Shown: in pieces, positions 1 through 8,057 of the stretch
Numbering within the stretch: the first letter of the stretch is position 1
Layout: every line of letters begins with the position of its first letter
Notes under the pieces: generated by a model
What the model was told of the DNA's origin: nothing
The model's database searches: none
The model's input: only the letters and a program-made list of their open reading frames with translations
Translations under genes and position numbers: made by a program
Assembly (NCBI GenBank): GCA_044870295.1
Contig: JBIOYQ010000052.1
Location: 1-17,716, forward strand
DNA: 17,716 nt
Reading direction: 5' to 3'
From: AC-52 sp044870295
GTDB lineage: Bacteria; Actinomycetota; UBA4738

Positions 1-1
1 T

Positions 2-289
2 GGCACCTGCGTTGGCAACACCATCGTGTTCGTCCCGCCGGCCAACCAGGACGACGTGGGCACCTTGACCATCGAGATGTACAAGGGGCTGTTCTCCGGC
101 AACCTGAATAACGTGCGCGTGTTCAAGCTGGCCGACGACGGGGTCACGGTGACGGAGCTGTTCAACTGTCCTCCCAGTGACCCGCTGTCGGGTGTTCCGT
201 GCGTGAGTGCACGGGGCCGCATCCCCGGCGGGAACGCGCTGTTCACCATCCTGGTGGGCTTCGGAGATCCGGGCTTCGGTACCCGCTAG
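2..289 (+). CDS. C-terminal part of an unidentified protein (5'-truncated)
   Basis: The reading frame is open from the left edge of the window (first full codon at base 2) to a TAG at 287-289, giving about 95 residues. A GTG at 26 could be read as a start, but the frame continues upstream without a stop, so this is more probably the tail of a longer protein. The sequence is rich in Gly, Asn, Val and Thr, alternates hydrophobic and polar residues as beta-strands do, has three cysteines and contains no membrane segment. This would fit a secreted beta-rich domain, but I do not recognise a family. Its stop overlaps the stop of the convergent cyclase gene by three bases. The larger forward-strand frames that begin inside it (near 199 and 207) are antisense shadows of the cyclase gene. 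Confidence 0.55.
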   Translation, partial: GTCVGNTIVFVPPANQDDVGTLTIEMYKGLFSGNLNNVRVFKLADDGVTVTELFNCPPSDPLSGVPCVSARGRIPGGNALFTILVGFGDPGFGTR

Positions 290-3200
290 TCGCGCAGGCC
301 GGCCAGCGGCACAGGGACCGCCGGAAGCGGAACGGCGACGACGCCCAGGCGATCCAGGATGGATCGCCCCTGGACCTCGAACGAGCGCGCCGTCGCGGCG
401 TCCAGGCCGTCGCCCCGGCCGACCGCGGCAAGGGCGAGGAGCGTGAGGGCTTCCTCGAAGGCGGCGTTGCGCGCCCGCCCCAACTCCAGGCTCCGATCGA
501 GCGCCTCCCTGGCGGCGGGGAGGTCGCCGAGCATCGCCAGGGCGAGCCCGCGGATCCGGTGCATGGCCGGTGCGTGGACGTTGATCCCTCCGGATTCCTC
601 GGCACGCTTGAGCGCGTCGGTGGCCAGTTGGTTGGCGCCGTCGGGGTCGCCCCGCAGTAGGAGGCACTCAGCGATCCGCACATCCGTCTCCAGCACCGAC
701 GCCCGGTCGCCAACGTCGTCGAAGTCGGCCCTGGCCTCGGCGAGCATCCTGGCCGCCTCGTCGAAGCGCCCCGCCCGGGAAGCGGCCCGCCCCAGATAGC
801 AGACGGCGAGGGCAACCCCGTACCGGTAGCCCGACGCCCTCCAGGTCCGAAGGGCTGATCGGAACAGGTCCTCTGCTCGTTCCAGATGGCCTTGGTCCAA
901 CAGGATCTCGCCCACGTTCAACATGCCGAAGGCGGCATTCACCGGATCACCGGTCCGTTCGCGAGCCTCCCGGGCCCGCTGGTAGTACTCGGCGGCCCGG
1001 TCCCACTCGCTCTCGAAGTACGCATAGGCCCCCAGGTAGTTCAGGACCAGACCTTGTCGCCCGAGGTCACCCAGCTCCTCGTAGATGGCCAGCGCCTCCT
1101 CGGCGTAGCGGCAGCCATCGTCGTTGCCGAGGCTGGCGTAGGCCCAGCTGATGATGGAGTAGGCATGGCCGAGGGCGTCCCGGTCGCCCGACTGCTCAGC
1201 CTCGGCGATGGCTCGCCGGCACCACCGAACGGCCTGGAGGTGCCGCCCCTGGGCCTGGAGGATGGACGCGTACGCTGCAGACAGCCGGGCCCGTTGCCTG
1301 GCTGCGGCTTCGCCCTCGACGGACTCCACCAGCCGGTGCCCACGGGCGATCGATCGAAGGGCCTGCGAGAACCGGCCCACCCGCTCGGGGACTCCCGCTT
1401 CCTTGAGCAGCAGCCGCGCCTGGGCCACCGGGTCGTCCGGCAGGGACCGTCGGGCCGCTCGGTAGGCGGCCTCGGCCCGACGCGACTCCCCCAGTCGATC
1501 CCACAGATCGCCGAGCGACTCCTGGATGTCGGCCACCTCTGTCGGAGGGACGTCGGGGAGTCGTCGAGCCGACTCCACCGCCCGCGTGTAGAACGCCGCC
1601 GCCTCCGCATTGGCGTACCGCTCGCCGGACCGGCGTCCAGCCAGGGCGGAGAATCGCCAGGCTTCCGCATACCGGCCGGCGTGAAAGAAGTGCAAGGACA
1701 GGACCTCGCTCTGGCCGTCGGGATCGACGGAGGATCGAAGGATCGCCTCGCCCGCGCGGGCGTGAAGCTCCTGCCGCTTCCGGAAGGACAGGGCTTCGTA
1801 GGCAGCATCTCGAACCACACTCTGTCGGAAGCGGAACCTGTCATCCGACGCTGGGTCGGCCTCGATGAACTCGTCCAGTCGCTCCCAGGTCCCCTCCACC
1901 GCGTCGGCGTCCCCGCCCAGCACGGCGACCAGGAGGCCGCGGGAGAACGTGGTCCCCAGCACGGCCGCGTGCCGGAGCAGGCTTCGCTCCGAAGGAACCA
2001 GCCGGTCGATCCGGGCGGAGACGACCTCCTCCACCGAGTCCGGCAGGTCCTGCAGGCCGGCCATGCGAGCCGCCAGCAACTCCTCGAGGAACAGCGGGTT
2101 CCCTCCGGATCGACCGACCAACGCGGATAGGTCGTGCCCCGGTATCGGCGAGGCCTCGGTGAGCTTCTCCCCGAGGGCGAAGGCATCCTCCGAGGTCAGG
2201 TGGGAGGGTCGAAACGAGAGGGCGTGCGGGGCCTCGGGGAGCTTCAAGCCTGCCGGGCCGTCTCGACGGGTCACCAGCAGCAACCACGGCCGACGCTCGG
2301 CGGCGGCCACGACGGAGCGGAACAGGTCCGCGGAGGCCTCGTCCATCCATTGGGCGTCCTCCAGGACCAGCACGGTCGGGCTGGCCAAGAGGGCCTCCAA
2401 CAGCGACACGGACACCTCGGCGAGCTTGCCAAGTCGAAACCGCTCGTCGAGGTCCCTCGTCTCCGGCGTCGGGTCGATGGCCACACCGAGCGGCGCCCCC
2501 AACAGGGGGAGCCATCCGAGCAGGTCCGGAGCGACCGCCTCGACCGTGGAGCGAAGCAACGCGGCGGCCACGGCCGGGCGGGCGTCGCGCTCCAAGCCCA
2601 CGACGGACCGCAACAGCTGTCCGAACACGAAGAACGGCACCGACGAACCGTACGGCTGGCTCGACGCCGAGATGACGACGGCACCGGCCGCCCGCTTCGT
2701 CGTGTCCTGCACCAGCCGGGACTTTCCGATGCCCGGCTCGCCGATGATCTGGATGACCCGGCCCTCGCCCCGCAGCACGGCGTCGACGGAGTCCTGCAGC
2801 AGGGCCGTCTCGCGCTCCCGTCCCACCAGGGGAACATCGCTGGTCTGCCGGGTGGCCCGGTCCTCCTTGAGGGCCTGACCCACCGCGAAGGCCAGGATCG
2901 GCTTGGCCTTGCCCTTCACCTCGAAGGGCTCCAACTCGGCGGTGCGGAATCGGGTCCGCGACCGCACGAGGACGTCATCGACCGTCAGGATCAGTCCCGG
3001 AGCCGATGCCTGCATCAGCCGTGCCGACAGGTTGACCGGGTCGCCCATGACTGTGTACGTGCGACGGTAGGCGGGCCCGACGTCGCCGGCGAACACCGCC
3101 CCGCGGTTCACTCCGATCCTGAGAGGGAGACCAGCGGGACCTCGATCGACCACCTCTCGGAGGGTAAGGAGCATGCGCTCCTCATGGTCACCGGTGGCTT

Positions 3201-4128
3201 TCGGGGCACCGGCCGCCAGGATCACCTTCGTGCCGGCCGGGGCCACGTCGGTTCCCATGAACGCCACGCCATTGGCCTCGGCGGCCCGCTGTACCTCCGC
3301 CAGGACGGCGTGGAGCGCCGCCGCTCCGCCCTCCGGACCCGACGTGCTGAGCACCCGATCGAGCCCTCCGACGTGCACGAACGCCACCGTGACCTGCCGG
3401 TGGTCGGGCTCGTCTCCTCCCGCGGTCAGGTGCTCGCGGATGGCGACGGGGATCGCCCCGGCCACATCGACGTCGTCCCCCACGGGAGCGACGGAGACCA
3501 TGGGTGCCGATGGCTGGCCCGCCAGGAGCAGGCCGTCCCCCATCCGGTCACCCCACGACCGCCGCGGGAGCGCGGCCGCCGTGCGTTCGCTGATGACGAT
3601 CTGGCCGGCGCGGGCCGTCGACTCCATCAGCACGGTATGCGTCGCGGCGGGGCCGGTCACCACGAGCTCGCGATGGGTCTCGCCGACCAGGAAGAACTGG
3701 AACGTGTCGCTGTGCACCCCGACCGACAGACGCAGGACGACGGACCCTGCTGCGGTCTCCAGGCGACCGATCCGCCGGAGGACCCGGCGCATCCCGGCGG
3801 CGGCCCGGCATGCCCTGGCCTCGTGTCCGGGGTCCTCGAACCACAGCAGCAAGGCGTCGCCCCCGAACTTCAGGAGCCCCCCACCGTAGTCGTAGGCCTC
3901 CGCCATGAGCTGGGCGAAGCTGTCGCTGATCTGATCGCTCAGGACCTCGGCGCCGACCCGGCCCTTGCGGGAGAGCCGCTCGGACAGGCGGGTGAATCCG
4001 GAGATGTCGACCAGGACGAGCGACCCCTCGAGCTCCCGGAACGACGCGTCGGGAGTGTCCCGAAGCCACCCGGCGACCAGCCGGGGAACGTAGGGGAGCA
4101 TGCTCGGCGACGAGCCCGTCTTCTCCAA
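286..4128 (-). CDS. Soluble-adenylyl-cyclase-like protein: two class III cyclase domains, AAA ATPase, TPR repeats
   Basis: Predicted cytoplasmic signalling enzyme of 1280 residues that would make cAMP (or cGMP) from the nucleoside triphosphate. Cyclase domain 1 (about 35-210) has LVLVDISGFT with D41 and LKFGGDALLLWF with K87 and D91, the two metal-binding aspartates. Cyclase domain 2 (about 243-420) ends in YTVMGDPVNLSARL with T359, N366 and R370, the transition-state pair plus the base-contact position. Domain 1 lacks the Asn/Arg pair and domain 2 lacks both aspartates, so one composite site is expected. An AAA_16-type ATPase follows, with Walker A GEPGIGKS (463-470) and Walker B TVLVLEDAQ (585-593), then TPR-like helical repeats from about residue 790 to near the end. 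This is the order found in mammalian ADCY10 (sAC). The start is a TTG at 4128 with GGAGAG 10 bases upstream; an ATG at 4101 (residue 10) is the alternative. A possible -10 (TACTAG) lies upstream at about 4167-4172. No transmembrane segment or DNA-binding HTH is seen. Confidence 0.9.
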   Translation of the reverse strand: MEKTGSSPSMLPYVPRLVAGWLRDTPDASFRELEGSLVLVDISGFTRLSERLSRKGRVGAEVLSDQISDSFAQLMAEAYDYGGGLLKFGGDALLLWFEDPGHEARACRAAAGMRRVLRRIGRLETAAGSVVLRLSVGVHSDTFQFFLVGETHRELVVTGPAATHTVLMESTARAGQIVISERTAAALPRRSWGDRMGDGLLLAGQPSAPMVSVAPVGDDVDVAGAIPVAIREHLTAGGDEPDHRQVTVAFVHVGGLDRVLSTSGPEGGAAALHAVLAEVQRAAEANGVAFMGTDVAPAGTKVILAAGAPKATGDHEERMLLTLREVVDRGPAGLPLRIGVNRGAVFAGDVGPAYRRTYTVMGDPVNLSARLMQASAPGLILTVDDVLVRSRTRFRTAELEPFEVKGKAKPILAFAVGQALKEDRATRQTSDVPLVGRERETALLQDSVDAVLRGEGRVIQIIGEPGIGKSRLVQDTTKRAAGAVVISASSQPYGSSVPFFVFGQLLRSVVGLERDARPAVAAALLRSTVEAVAPDLLGWLPLLGAPLGVAIDPTPETRDLDERFRLGKLAEVSVSLLEALLASPTVLVLEDAQWMDEASADLFRSVVAAAERRPWLLLVTRRDGPAGLKLPEAPHALSFRPSHLTSEDAFALGEKLTEASPIPGHDLSALVGRSGGNPLFLEELLAARMAGLQDLPDSVEEVVSARIDRLVPSERSLLRHAAVLGTTFSRGLLVAVLGGDADAVEGTWERLDEFIEADPASDDRFRFRQSVVRDAAYEALSFRKRQELHARAGEAILRSSVDPDGQSEVLSLHFFHAGRYAEAWRFSALAGRRSGERYANAEAAAFYTRAVESARRLPDVPPTEVADIQESLGDLWDRLGESRRAEAAYRAARRSLPDDPVAQARLLLKEAGVPERVGRFSQALRSIARGHRLVESVEGEAAARQRARLSAAYASILQAQGRHLQAVRWCRRAIAEAEQSGDRDALGHAYSIISWAYASLGNDDGCRYAEEALAIYEELGDLGRQGLVLNYLGAYAYFESEWDRAAEYYQRAREARERTGDPVNAAFGMLNVGEILLDQGHLERAEDLFRSALRTWRASGYRYGVALAVCYLGRAASRAGRFDEAARMLAEARADFDDVGDRASVLETDVRIAECLLLRGDPDGANQLATDALKRAEESGGINVHAPAMHRIRGLALAMLGDLPAAREALDRSLELGRARNAAFEEALTLLALAAVGRGDGLDAATARSFEVQGRSILDRLGVVAVPLPAVPVPLAGLRD

Positions 4129-4209
4129 CAGTCGCTCACTCTCCGTGCCGACCCCGCCCCACCCAGACTAGTACGCGTTCGCCCGGATGCAGAAGACCGG
4201 TCCGAAGAA

Positions 4210-4241
4210 GAAGCCGCAGGCCCAGTTGGACCTGCGGCTTC
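4210..4241 (-). terminator. Intrinsic terminator downstream of the initiator tRNA
   Basis: A perfect 11-bp stem (4210-4220 pairing with 4231-4241) encloses a 10-base loop. On the minus strand it is followed by a pyrimidine-rich tail (TTCTTC). It begins 8 bases past the tRNA discriminator base and ends about 80 bases before the cyclase start, so it should end tRNA transcription and insulate the cyclase gene. Confidence 0.75.
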
Positions 4242-4248
4242 CGGTTCG

Positions 4249-4322
4249 TCGCGGGGACGGGATTTGAACCCGTGACCTCTGGGTTATGAGCCCAGCGAGC
4301 TACCGGACTGCTCCACCCCGCA
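4249..4322 (-). tRNA. Initiator tRNA-fMet (CAT anticodon)
   Basis: A full cloverleaf can be folded by eye on the minus strand. The D stem is GAGC/GCTC. The anticodon stem has three consecutive G-C pairs (GGG/CCC) around loop CTCATAA, the T stem is ACGGG/CCCGT with TTCAAAT, and the acceptor strand is CCCCGC followed by G and discriminator A. The three G-C pairs and the A11-U24 pair are hallmarks of the initiator rather than the elongator tRNA. Position 1 is U opposite G72, so a weak wobble replaces the C1-A72 mismatch of E. coli; both leave the end of the acceptor poorly paired, which suits formylation. No CCA is encoded (CGA follows). A possible promoter, TTGCGC (4352-4357), 18 bases, TAGCAT (4328-4333), lies directly upstream; read-through from the lipoprotein gene 50 bases away is the alternative. 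Confidence 0.97.
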
Positions 4323-4327
4323 CATCG

Positions 4328-4357
4328 ATGCTAGCAGCGGGTTCGTCGGCGGCGCAA
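4328..4357 (-). promoter_or_regulatory. Possible promoter of the initiator tRNA
   Basis: On the minus strand TTGCGC and TAGCAT are separated by 18 bases. Only five bases lie between the -10 and the first tRNA base, so a transcript starting at the normal distance would begin at or next to the mature 5' end. The hexamers match the consensus only in part (3/6 and 4/6), so this is a suggestion. Confidence 0.35.
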
Positions 4358-4372
4358 CAGAGCAACCGAGGA

Positions 4373-5131
4373 TCAGGAGGTGACCTGGATGGTTCCCGTC
4401 ATGGTCGGATGGATCGCGCAGTAGTACGCGAACGTCCCCGCCCGATCGAAGGTCACGCGGTACCCCTTGCCGTTCGGGAGCGGCTCCGAAGAGAAGGAGC
4501 CGTCCTTGGCGGTCACGGTGTGCTGGGTCGGGTCCTCGTTGGTCCACTGGACGGTGGCCCCCGTCGCGACGTCGACGGTCCCGGGATCGAAGGAGAAGCC
4601 CTCGATGATGACCTCGCCCGGCGCCGCCGTCTGCTGCCGGACCAAGGGGGCGTCGTGGCGAACCACCAGGATCGCACGCATGCCCAGGGCTTCATGGTTG
4701 GCGATGTAGCACTCGATCTCGTAGGTCCCCACGGGCAGGTTCGCCTTGATGCGGATGGTGTCGTCCGGTCCGAACGTGGGCTCCTCGAGCTTGAACTCGT
4801 CTCCCCCGCCGCCGTGTCCGCGATGCGATCCGCCCTCGCCTTCCGACTTCATCTCGAAGCCGTGCACGAGCTTCCCGCCGTTGTGAACGACCAGTGTGAC
4901 CGGCCCCGGACGAATGGCCTTGGCCTCCAGGGTGATCGCGAACTCGCCGAACCCGACCTCGAGCCCGTCCTTCCTGGGATCGATCCGGGTGGACGTCGCG
5001 TCGGCTCGCGTCGAGGCCTGTGGCTTCGGTGTTTCCCGGGAAGGCGACGGGGCGAGGCGGGCCGGCGCCCGCTGGGAGCAGGCGACCACCGCCGGCACCA
5101 GGAGCATCGCGAGCAGGAACCTTCGTGTCAT
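4373..5131 (-). CDS. Lipoprotein with two cupredoxin-like domains
   Basis: A 252-residue exported protein. The N-terminus (MTRR, hydrophobic stretch, then VVAC) is a lipoprotein signal with C18 as the lipidated cysteine. A Pro/Ser/Thr-rich linker follows to about residue 50. Domain 1 (about 58-160) carries H90, C141, H146 and M151. Domain 2 (about 172-252) carries H204, C238, H241 and M244, ending in a YYCAIHPTM motif typical of plastocyanin-like type 1 copper sites. Domain 1 has an unusual C-x4-H-x4-M spacing and a His/Gly-rich insert (about 100-110). The fold assignment is good; copper loading and an electron-transfer or copper-handling role outside the membrane are inferred from family knowledge. 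The ATG at 5131 has only a weak GGGAAC ahead of it. A possible promoter (TTAACC, 18 bases, TACGGT) lies in the 65 bases upstream. No copper exporter or oxidase is adjacent; the initiator tRNA follows 50 bases downstream. Confidence 0.85.
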   Translation of the reverse strand: MTRRFLLAMLLVPAVVACSQRAPARLAPSPSRETPKPQASTRADATSTRIDPRKDGLEVGFGEFAITLEAKAIRPGPVTLVVHNGGKLVHGFEMKSEGEGGSHRGHGGGGDEFKLEEPTFGPDDTIRIKANLPVGTYEIECYIANHEALGMRAILVVRHDAPLVRQQTAAPGEVIIEGFSFDPGTVDVATGATVQWTNEDPTQHTVTAKDGSFSSEPLPNGKGYRVTFDRAGTFAYYCAIHPTMTGTIQVTS

Positions 5132-5196
5132 GCAAGCGAGGTTCCCAGGACGACCGTAAGGGACGTCCCGGCCCCTGGTTAAGTCTCGACAGGCCG

Positions 5197-8034
5197 CTAC
5201 GGCGAAGCCGACGGGGACGGCGAGGGAGAGGGCGTCGGCGTCGTCCCCCCGCCCTCCTGCCCGAGCTGCTGGTTGGCCTGCTCGATATCCCGCTGGGCCG
5301 CGGCCAGCTCGGCCTGATACAGCGACAGGTTGCCGGCCCTCAGAGCCTGCTGCGCGTTGTCGAAGTGGCGCAGGGCGTCGTCGATCAGATCCTGCACGGT
5401 CTGGCCCTGCGTCGGCGGGGGCTGCTGCTGCTGGCCGAACGAGAGGTCGAGCGCGTCACTGAAGGAGTTCGCCACGGTCACGTTGCCGCCGTGGACCACG
5501 ACCACGCGTTTCAGCTCGGGGATCTGGGTCTGCCCGCTGGCGGCGGTGACGAAGACCGGCTGCACGTAGAGGAAGCTGTCCTCGACCGGCACGATCAGCA
5601 GGTCGCCGAAGATCACGTCGGACCCGCGCTGGGACAGCAACGTGAGCTGGGCGGCCACGGTGGGGTCCTGGTTGATGAGGCTCCGGACCTGCGACGGACC
5701 GTCCACGTTCTCGCCGGTGGGGAACTGAAACGCCTGGAGCTCCCCATACTGCCCCGGATCGGATCCCGCGGTGACATACCCCACCATGTTCTGGCGGCCG
5801 AACGGCGTGAGCGGCTGGAACAGCACGAACTGCTCCTGGGTGTCACCCGGGAGCTTCAGCAGCACGTAGTAGGGGCGTTGCGTCCCGGTGGCCTGGCCGC
5901 TGACCGCGTCGGGCAGCGCCGCCGGGACGGCCCAGCGCTTCGTGTTGTTGAAGAAGGTGGGCGCGTCGGTGACGTGGTACCGGGCGAACTCGTAGGCCTG
6001 GACCTGCAGCAGGTCCTCGGGATAGCGGAAGTGCGCCTGGAGCTCCGGCGGAGCCTGCGACGCCGCCGTGAACAGGCTCGGGAAGGCCCGCTCCCATACC
6101 TGGATGATCGGATCTGCCGGATCCATCACGTAGTAGGTGACCGTTCCGTCGTACGCGTCGACGACGACCTTCACGGAATTGCGGATGTAGTTCACCCGCC
6201 CCGTCAGGTCCCGGTTCGTGGCGGCGCTCAGACCGATCCGATCTGAGTACGGATAGAGATCGGTGGTCGTGTACGCGTCCCAGATCCACACCAGCCGGCC
6301 GTCCACGATCGCCGAGTACGGATCCTTGTCGAACTTCAGGAACGGAGCCGCCTTGGTCACCCGGGTCTGGATGTCGCGGTTGATCAGGATCTTGCTGTCC
6401 CCGTTGATCAGGCCAGAGATGAGCAAGTTGAAGTCGCGGTACCGGTAGGCGAACAGGGCTCGCCGGAAGAACCCTCCCATCTCGATCCCGCCCTGGCCGT
6501 GGTAATTGGTCGACACGGAGCCGGTCCCGCTCGGGTTCGGGTAGTTGAGCTCGGCTTGGTCCGTGTTGACCACCACGTAGGGCACGTCGGCCAGCTCGCC
6601 GTAGTAGATCTGCGACCCCTCGTCGTTGGGAGCCTGGGCGTCGAGCTTGATGACGGTGCCAACGGGAGGGATGTCCTTCAGGAGGAACTCCGGAGCGCCG
6701 GACGCGTCGGACGTGTTGACCTGGCTGGCCACGGCGCCGTAGCCGTGAGTGTAGATGAGGTGCATCGACTGCCAGCCCGCCGTCCCGGGGATCCCGGCCT
6801 GGCTGACCTCGCGCGCCGAGAGCATCACCATCCTGGACTGCCCGGAGATGGGATACCGGTCGACGTCGACGTCCGTGAACTCGTAGTACTGCTGGATCCG
6901 CTGGAGGGCCTGATAGTCCTGACCGAGGACCGATGGGCGCCACAAGCGGATGTTCGAGATGGTGGCGTCGTTGGCCTGGACCTGCTGGGCGGTCAGGTCG
7001 CCGGAAGGCACGACGGCCGTGGGTTGGAGGTCGATGCCGAAGGCGAACCTGGTGGCCTCGATGTTGCGCTCGATGTACAGCGACTCTTTCTGCAGCTCCT
7101 GCGGGTCGACCCGGAACTTCTGGACGCTGGCCGGAACGATCGCCCCGACCACGATCGAGCTGAGCATCAGCAGGCCGATCCCCAGGACCGGCAGGATCCA
7201 TCCACGGAAACGGATGTTGACCAGGAACAGGACGGCGCAGATCAACCCCACGATGGTCAGCACGTACAGTGCGGGAAGCTGGGCATGGATGTCCGTGTAG
7301 GACGCGCCCGTCACGACCCCCCGGGGCGAGACCAGGAGGTCGTACCGGCCCAGGTAGTAGCCCCACGCCTTCGCCAGCAGCACCAGGCCGAGCAGCACGG
7401 ACAGGTGGGCCTTCACCTGAGCCGTGACCTTCTCTCCGGCGGTCTGCAGCCGGATGCCCCCCGTCAGGTAGTGCGCGATGGCGGTCAGCACCGTGACGCC
7501 GACCAGCGCCGAGAAGAACCAGCCCTGGATGTACTTCAGGAAGGGGAGGCGGAAGATGTAGAAGGCCGGATCGCGATGGAACACCGGGTCGGCGTGCCCC
7601 GCCCCGAACGCCACGTCGCCAGCGTGCCGCCACAGCAGGAAGCTCTGCCACTGGGCCGAAGCGGCGATCCCCACGAACAGCGCGATGAGAGCGGCGAACC
7701 CTGGGATGACGAACCGCGCGTACGGCTCCAGGGCGGCCCGGTAGCGCTCGATCAGCTCCTGCTCCGGCGAGAACGGCCGGAACCTCGGCGTCAACCGGCG
7801 GGCGATGATCAGGTTCGACAGCAGCAGGGCGAAGAACAACAGCCCGAACACCAGCCCCAGCAGGATCTTCGACCAGAACACCGTCCAAAAGGCCTGGGCG
7901 AAGTGGACCTCGCGGAACCACAGCAGGTCGACGAAGAACCCGGACAGCGCGGACAACACGACGCCGATGAAGACGATGGCGCTGACGACGAACCAGAGCC
8001 ACCGTCGCCTGATGGTTCGTCCTCGCTGTGCCAA
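5197..8034 (-). CDS. UPF0182 family large integral membrane protein
   Basis: A 945-residue protein of the UPF0182 (COG1615) family, function unknown. Seven hydrophobic helices fill the first third (about residues 12-38, 55-78, 108-127, 170-190, 211-228, 253-273 and 279-302). A large, probably extracytoplasmic domain of about 580 residues follows, then a glutamine/proline-rich spacer, a helical segment with coiled-coil character, and a Thr/Pro/Ser-rich tail. I chose the TTG at 8034 because GAGGGG precedes it by about eight bases, the resulting N-terminus (AQRGRTIRRRW before helix 1) looks natural, and it leaves a 23-base gap after the protease gene. A GTG at 8124 in the same frame would overlap that gene by 67 bases and is less likely. 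It is probably the last gene of the moaE-mreB-protease operon. The family commonly sits beside the PDZ/S16 protease in actinobacteria (for example the Rv3193c-Rv3194c region of M. tuberculosis). Confidence 0.9.
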   Translation of the reverse strand: MAQRGRTIRRRWLWFVVSAIVFIGVVLSALSGFFVDLLWFREVHFAQAFWTVFWSKILLGLVFGLLFFALLLSNLIIARRLTPRFRPFSPEQELIERYRAALEPYARFVIPGFAALIALFVGIAASAQWQSFLLWRHAGDVAFGAGHADPVFHRDPAFYIFRLPFLKYIQGWFFSALVGVTVLTAIAHYLTGGIRLQTAGEKVTAQVKAHLSVLLGLVLLAKAWGYYLGRYDLLVSPRGVVTGASYTDIHAQLPALYVLTIVGLICAVLFLVNIRFRGWILPVLGIGLLMLSSIVVGAIVPASVQKFRVDPQELQKESLYIERNIEATRFAFGIDLQPTAVVPSGDLTAQQVQANDATISNIRLWRPSVLGQDYQALQRIQQYYEFTDVDVDRYPISGQSRMVMLSAREVSQAGIPGTAGWQSMHLIYTHGYGAVASQVNTSDASGAPEFLLKDIPPVGTVIKLDAQAPNDEGSQIYYGELADVPYVVVNTDQAELNYPNPSGTGSVSTNYHGQGGIEMGGFFRRALFAYRYRDFNLLISGLINGDSKILINRDIQTRVTKAAPFLKFDKDPYSAIVDGRLVWIWDAYTTTDLYPYSDRIGLSAATNRDLTGRVNYIRNSVKVVVDAYDGTVTYYVMDPADPIIQVWERAFPSLFTAASQAPPELQAHFRYPEDLLQVQAYEFARYHVTDAPTFFNNTKRWAVPAALPDAVSGQATGTQRPYYVLLKLPGDTQEQFVLFQPLTPFGRQNMVGYVTAGSDPGQYGELQAFQFPTGENVDGPSQVRSLINQDPTVAAQLTLLSQRGSDVIFGDLLIVPVEDSFLYVQPVFVTAASGQTQIPELKRVVVVHGGNVTVANSFSDALDLSFGQQQQPPPTQGQTVQDLIDDALRHFDNAQQALRAGNLSLYQAELAAAQRDIEQANQQLGQEGGGTTPTPSPSPSPSASP

Positions 8035-8057
8035 CGACTCCCCCTCGGCGGGCGAAC

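Noticed and set aside
2134..4275. A 713-codon open frame on the plus strand opposite the cyclase gene
   Set aside because: It is rich in Gly, Arg, Pro and His, contains no domain, and lies wholly antisense to a protein with clear catalytic motifs; it even runs into the tRNA gene. It is a high-GC antisense shadow, as are the frames at 886-2130 and 1865-2878.
5160..5169. The perfect palindrome GGGACGTCCC upstream of the cupredoxin gene
   Set aside because: A ten-base GC-rich palindrome is expected by chance in this composition and no second copy is seen; it could be an operator, but there is no support.
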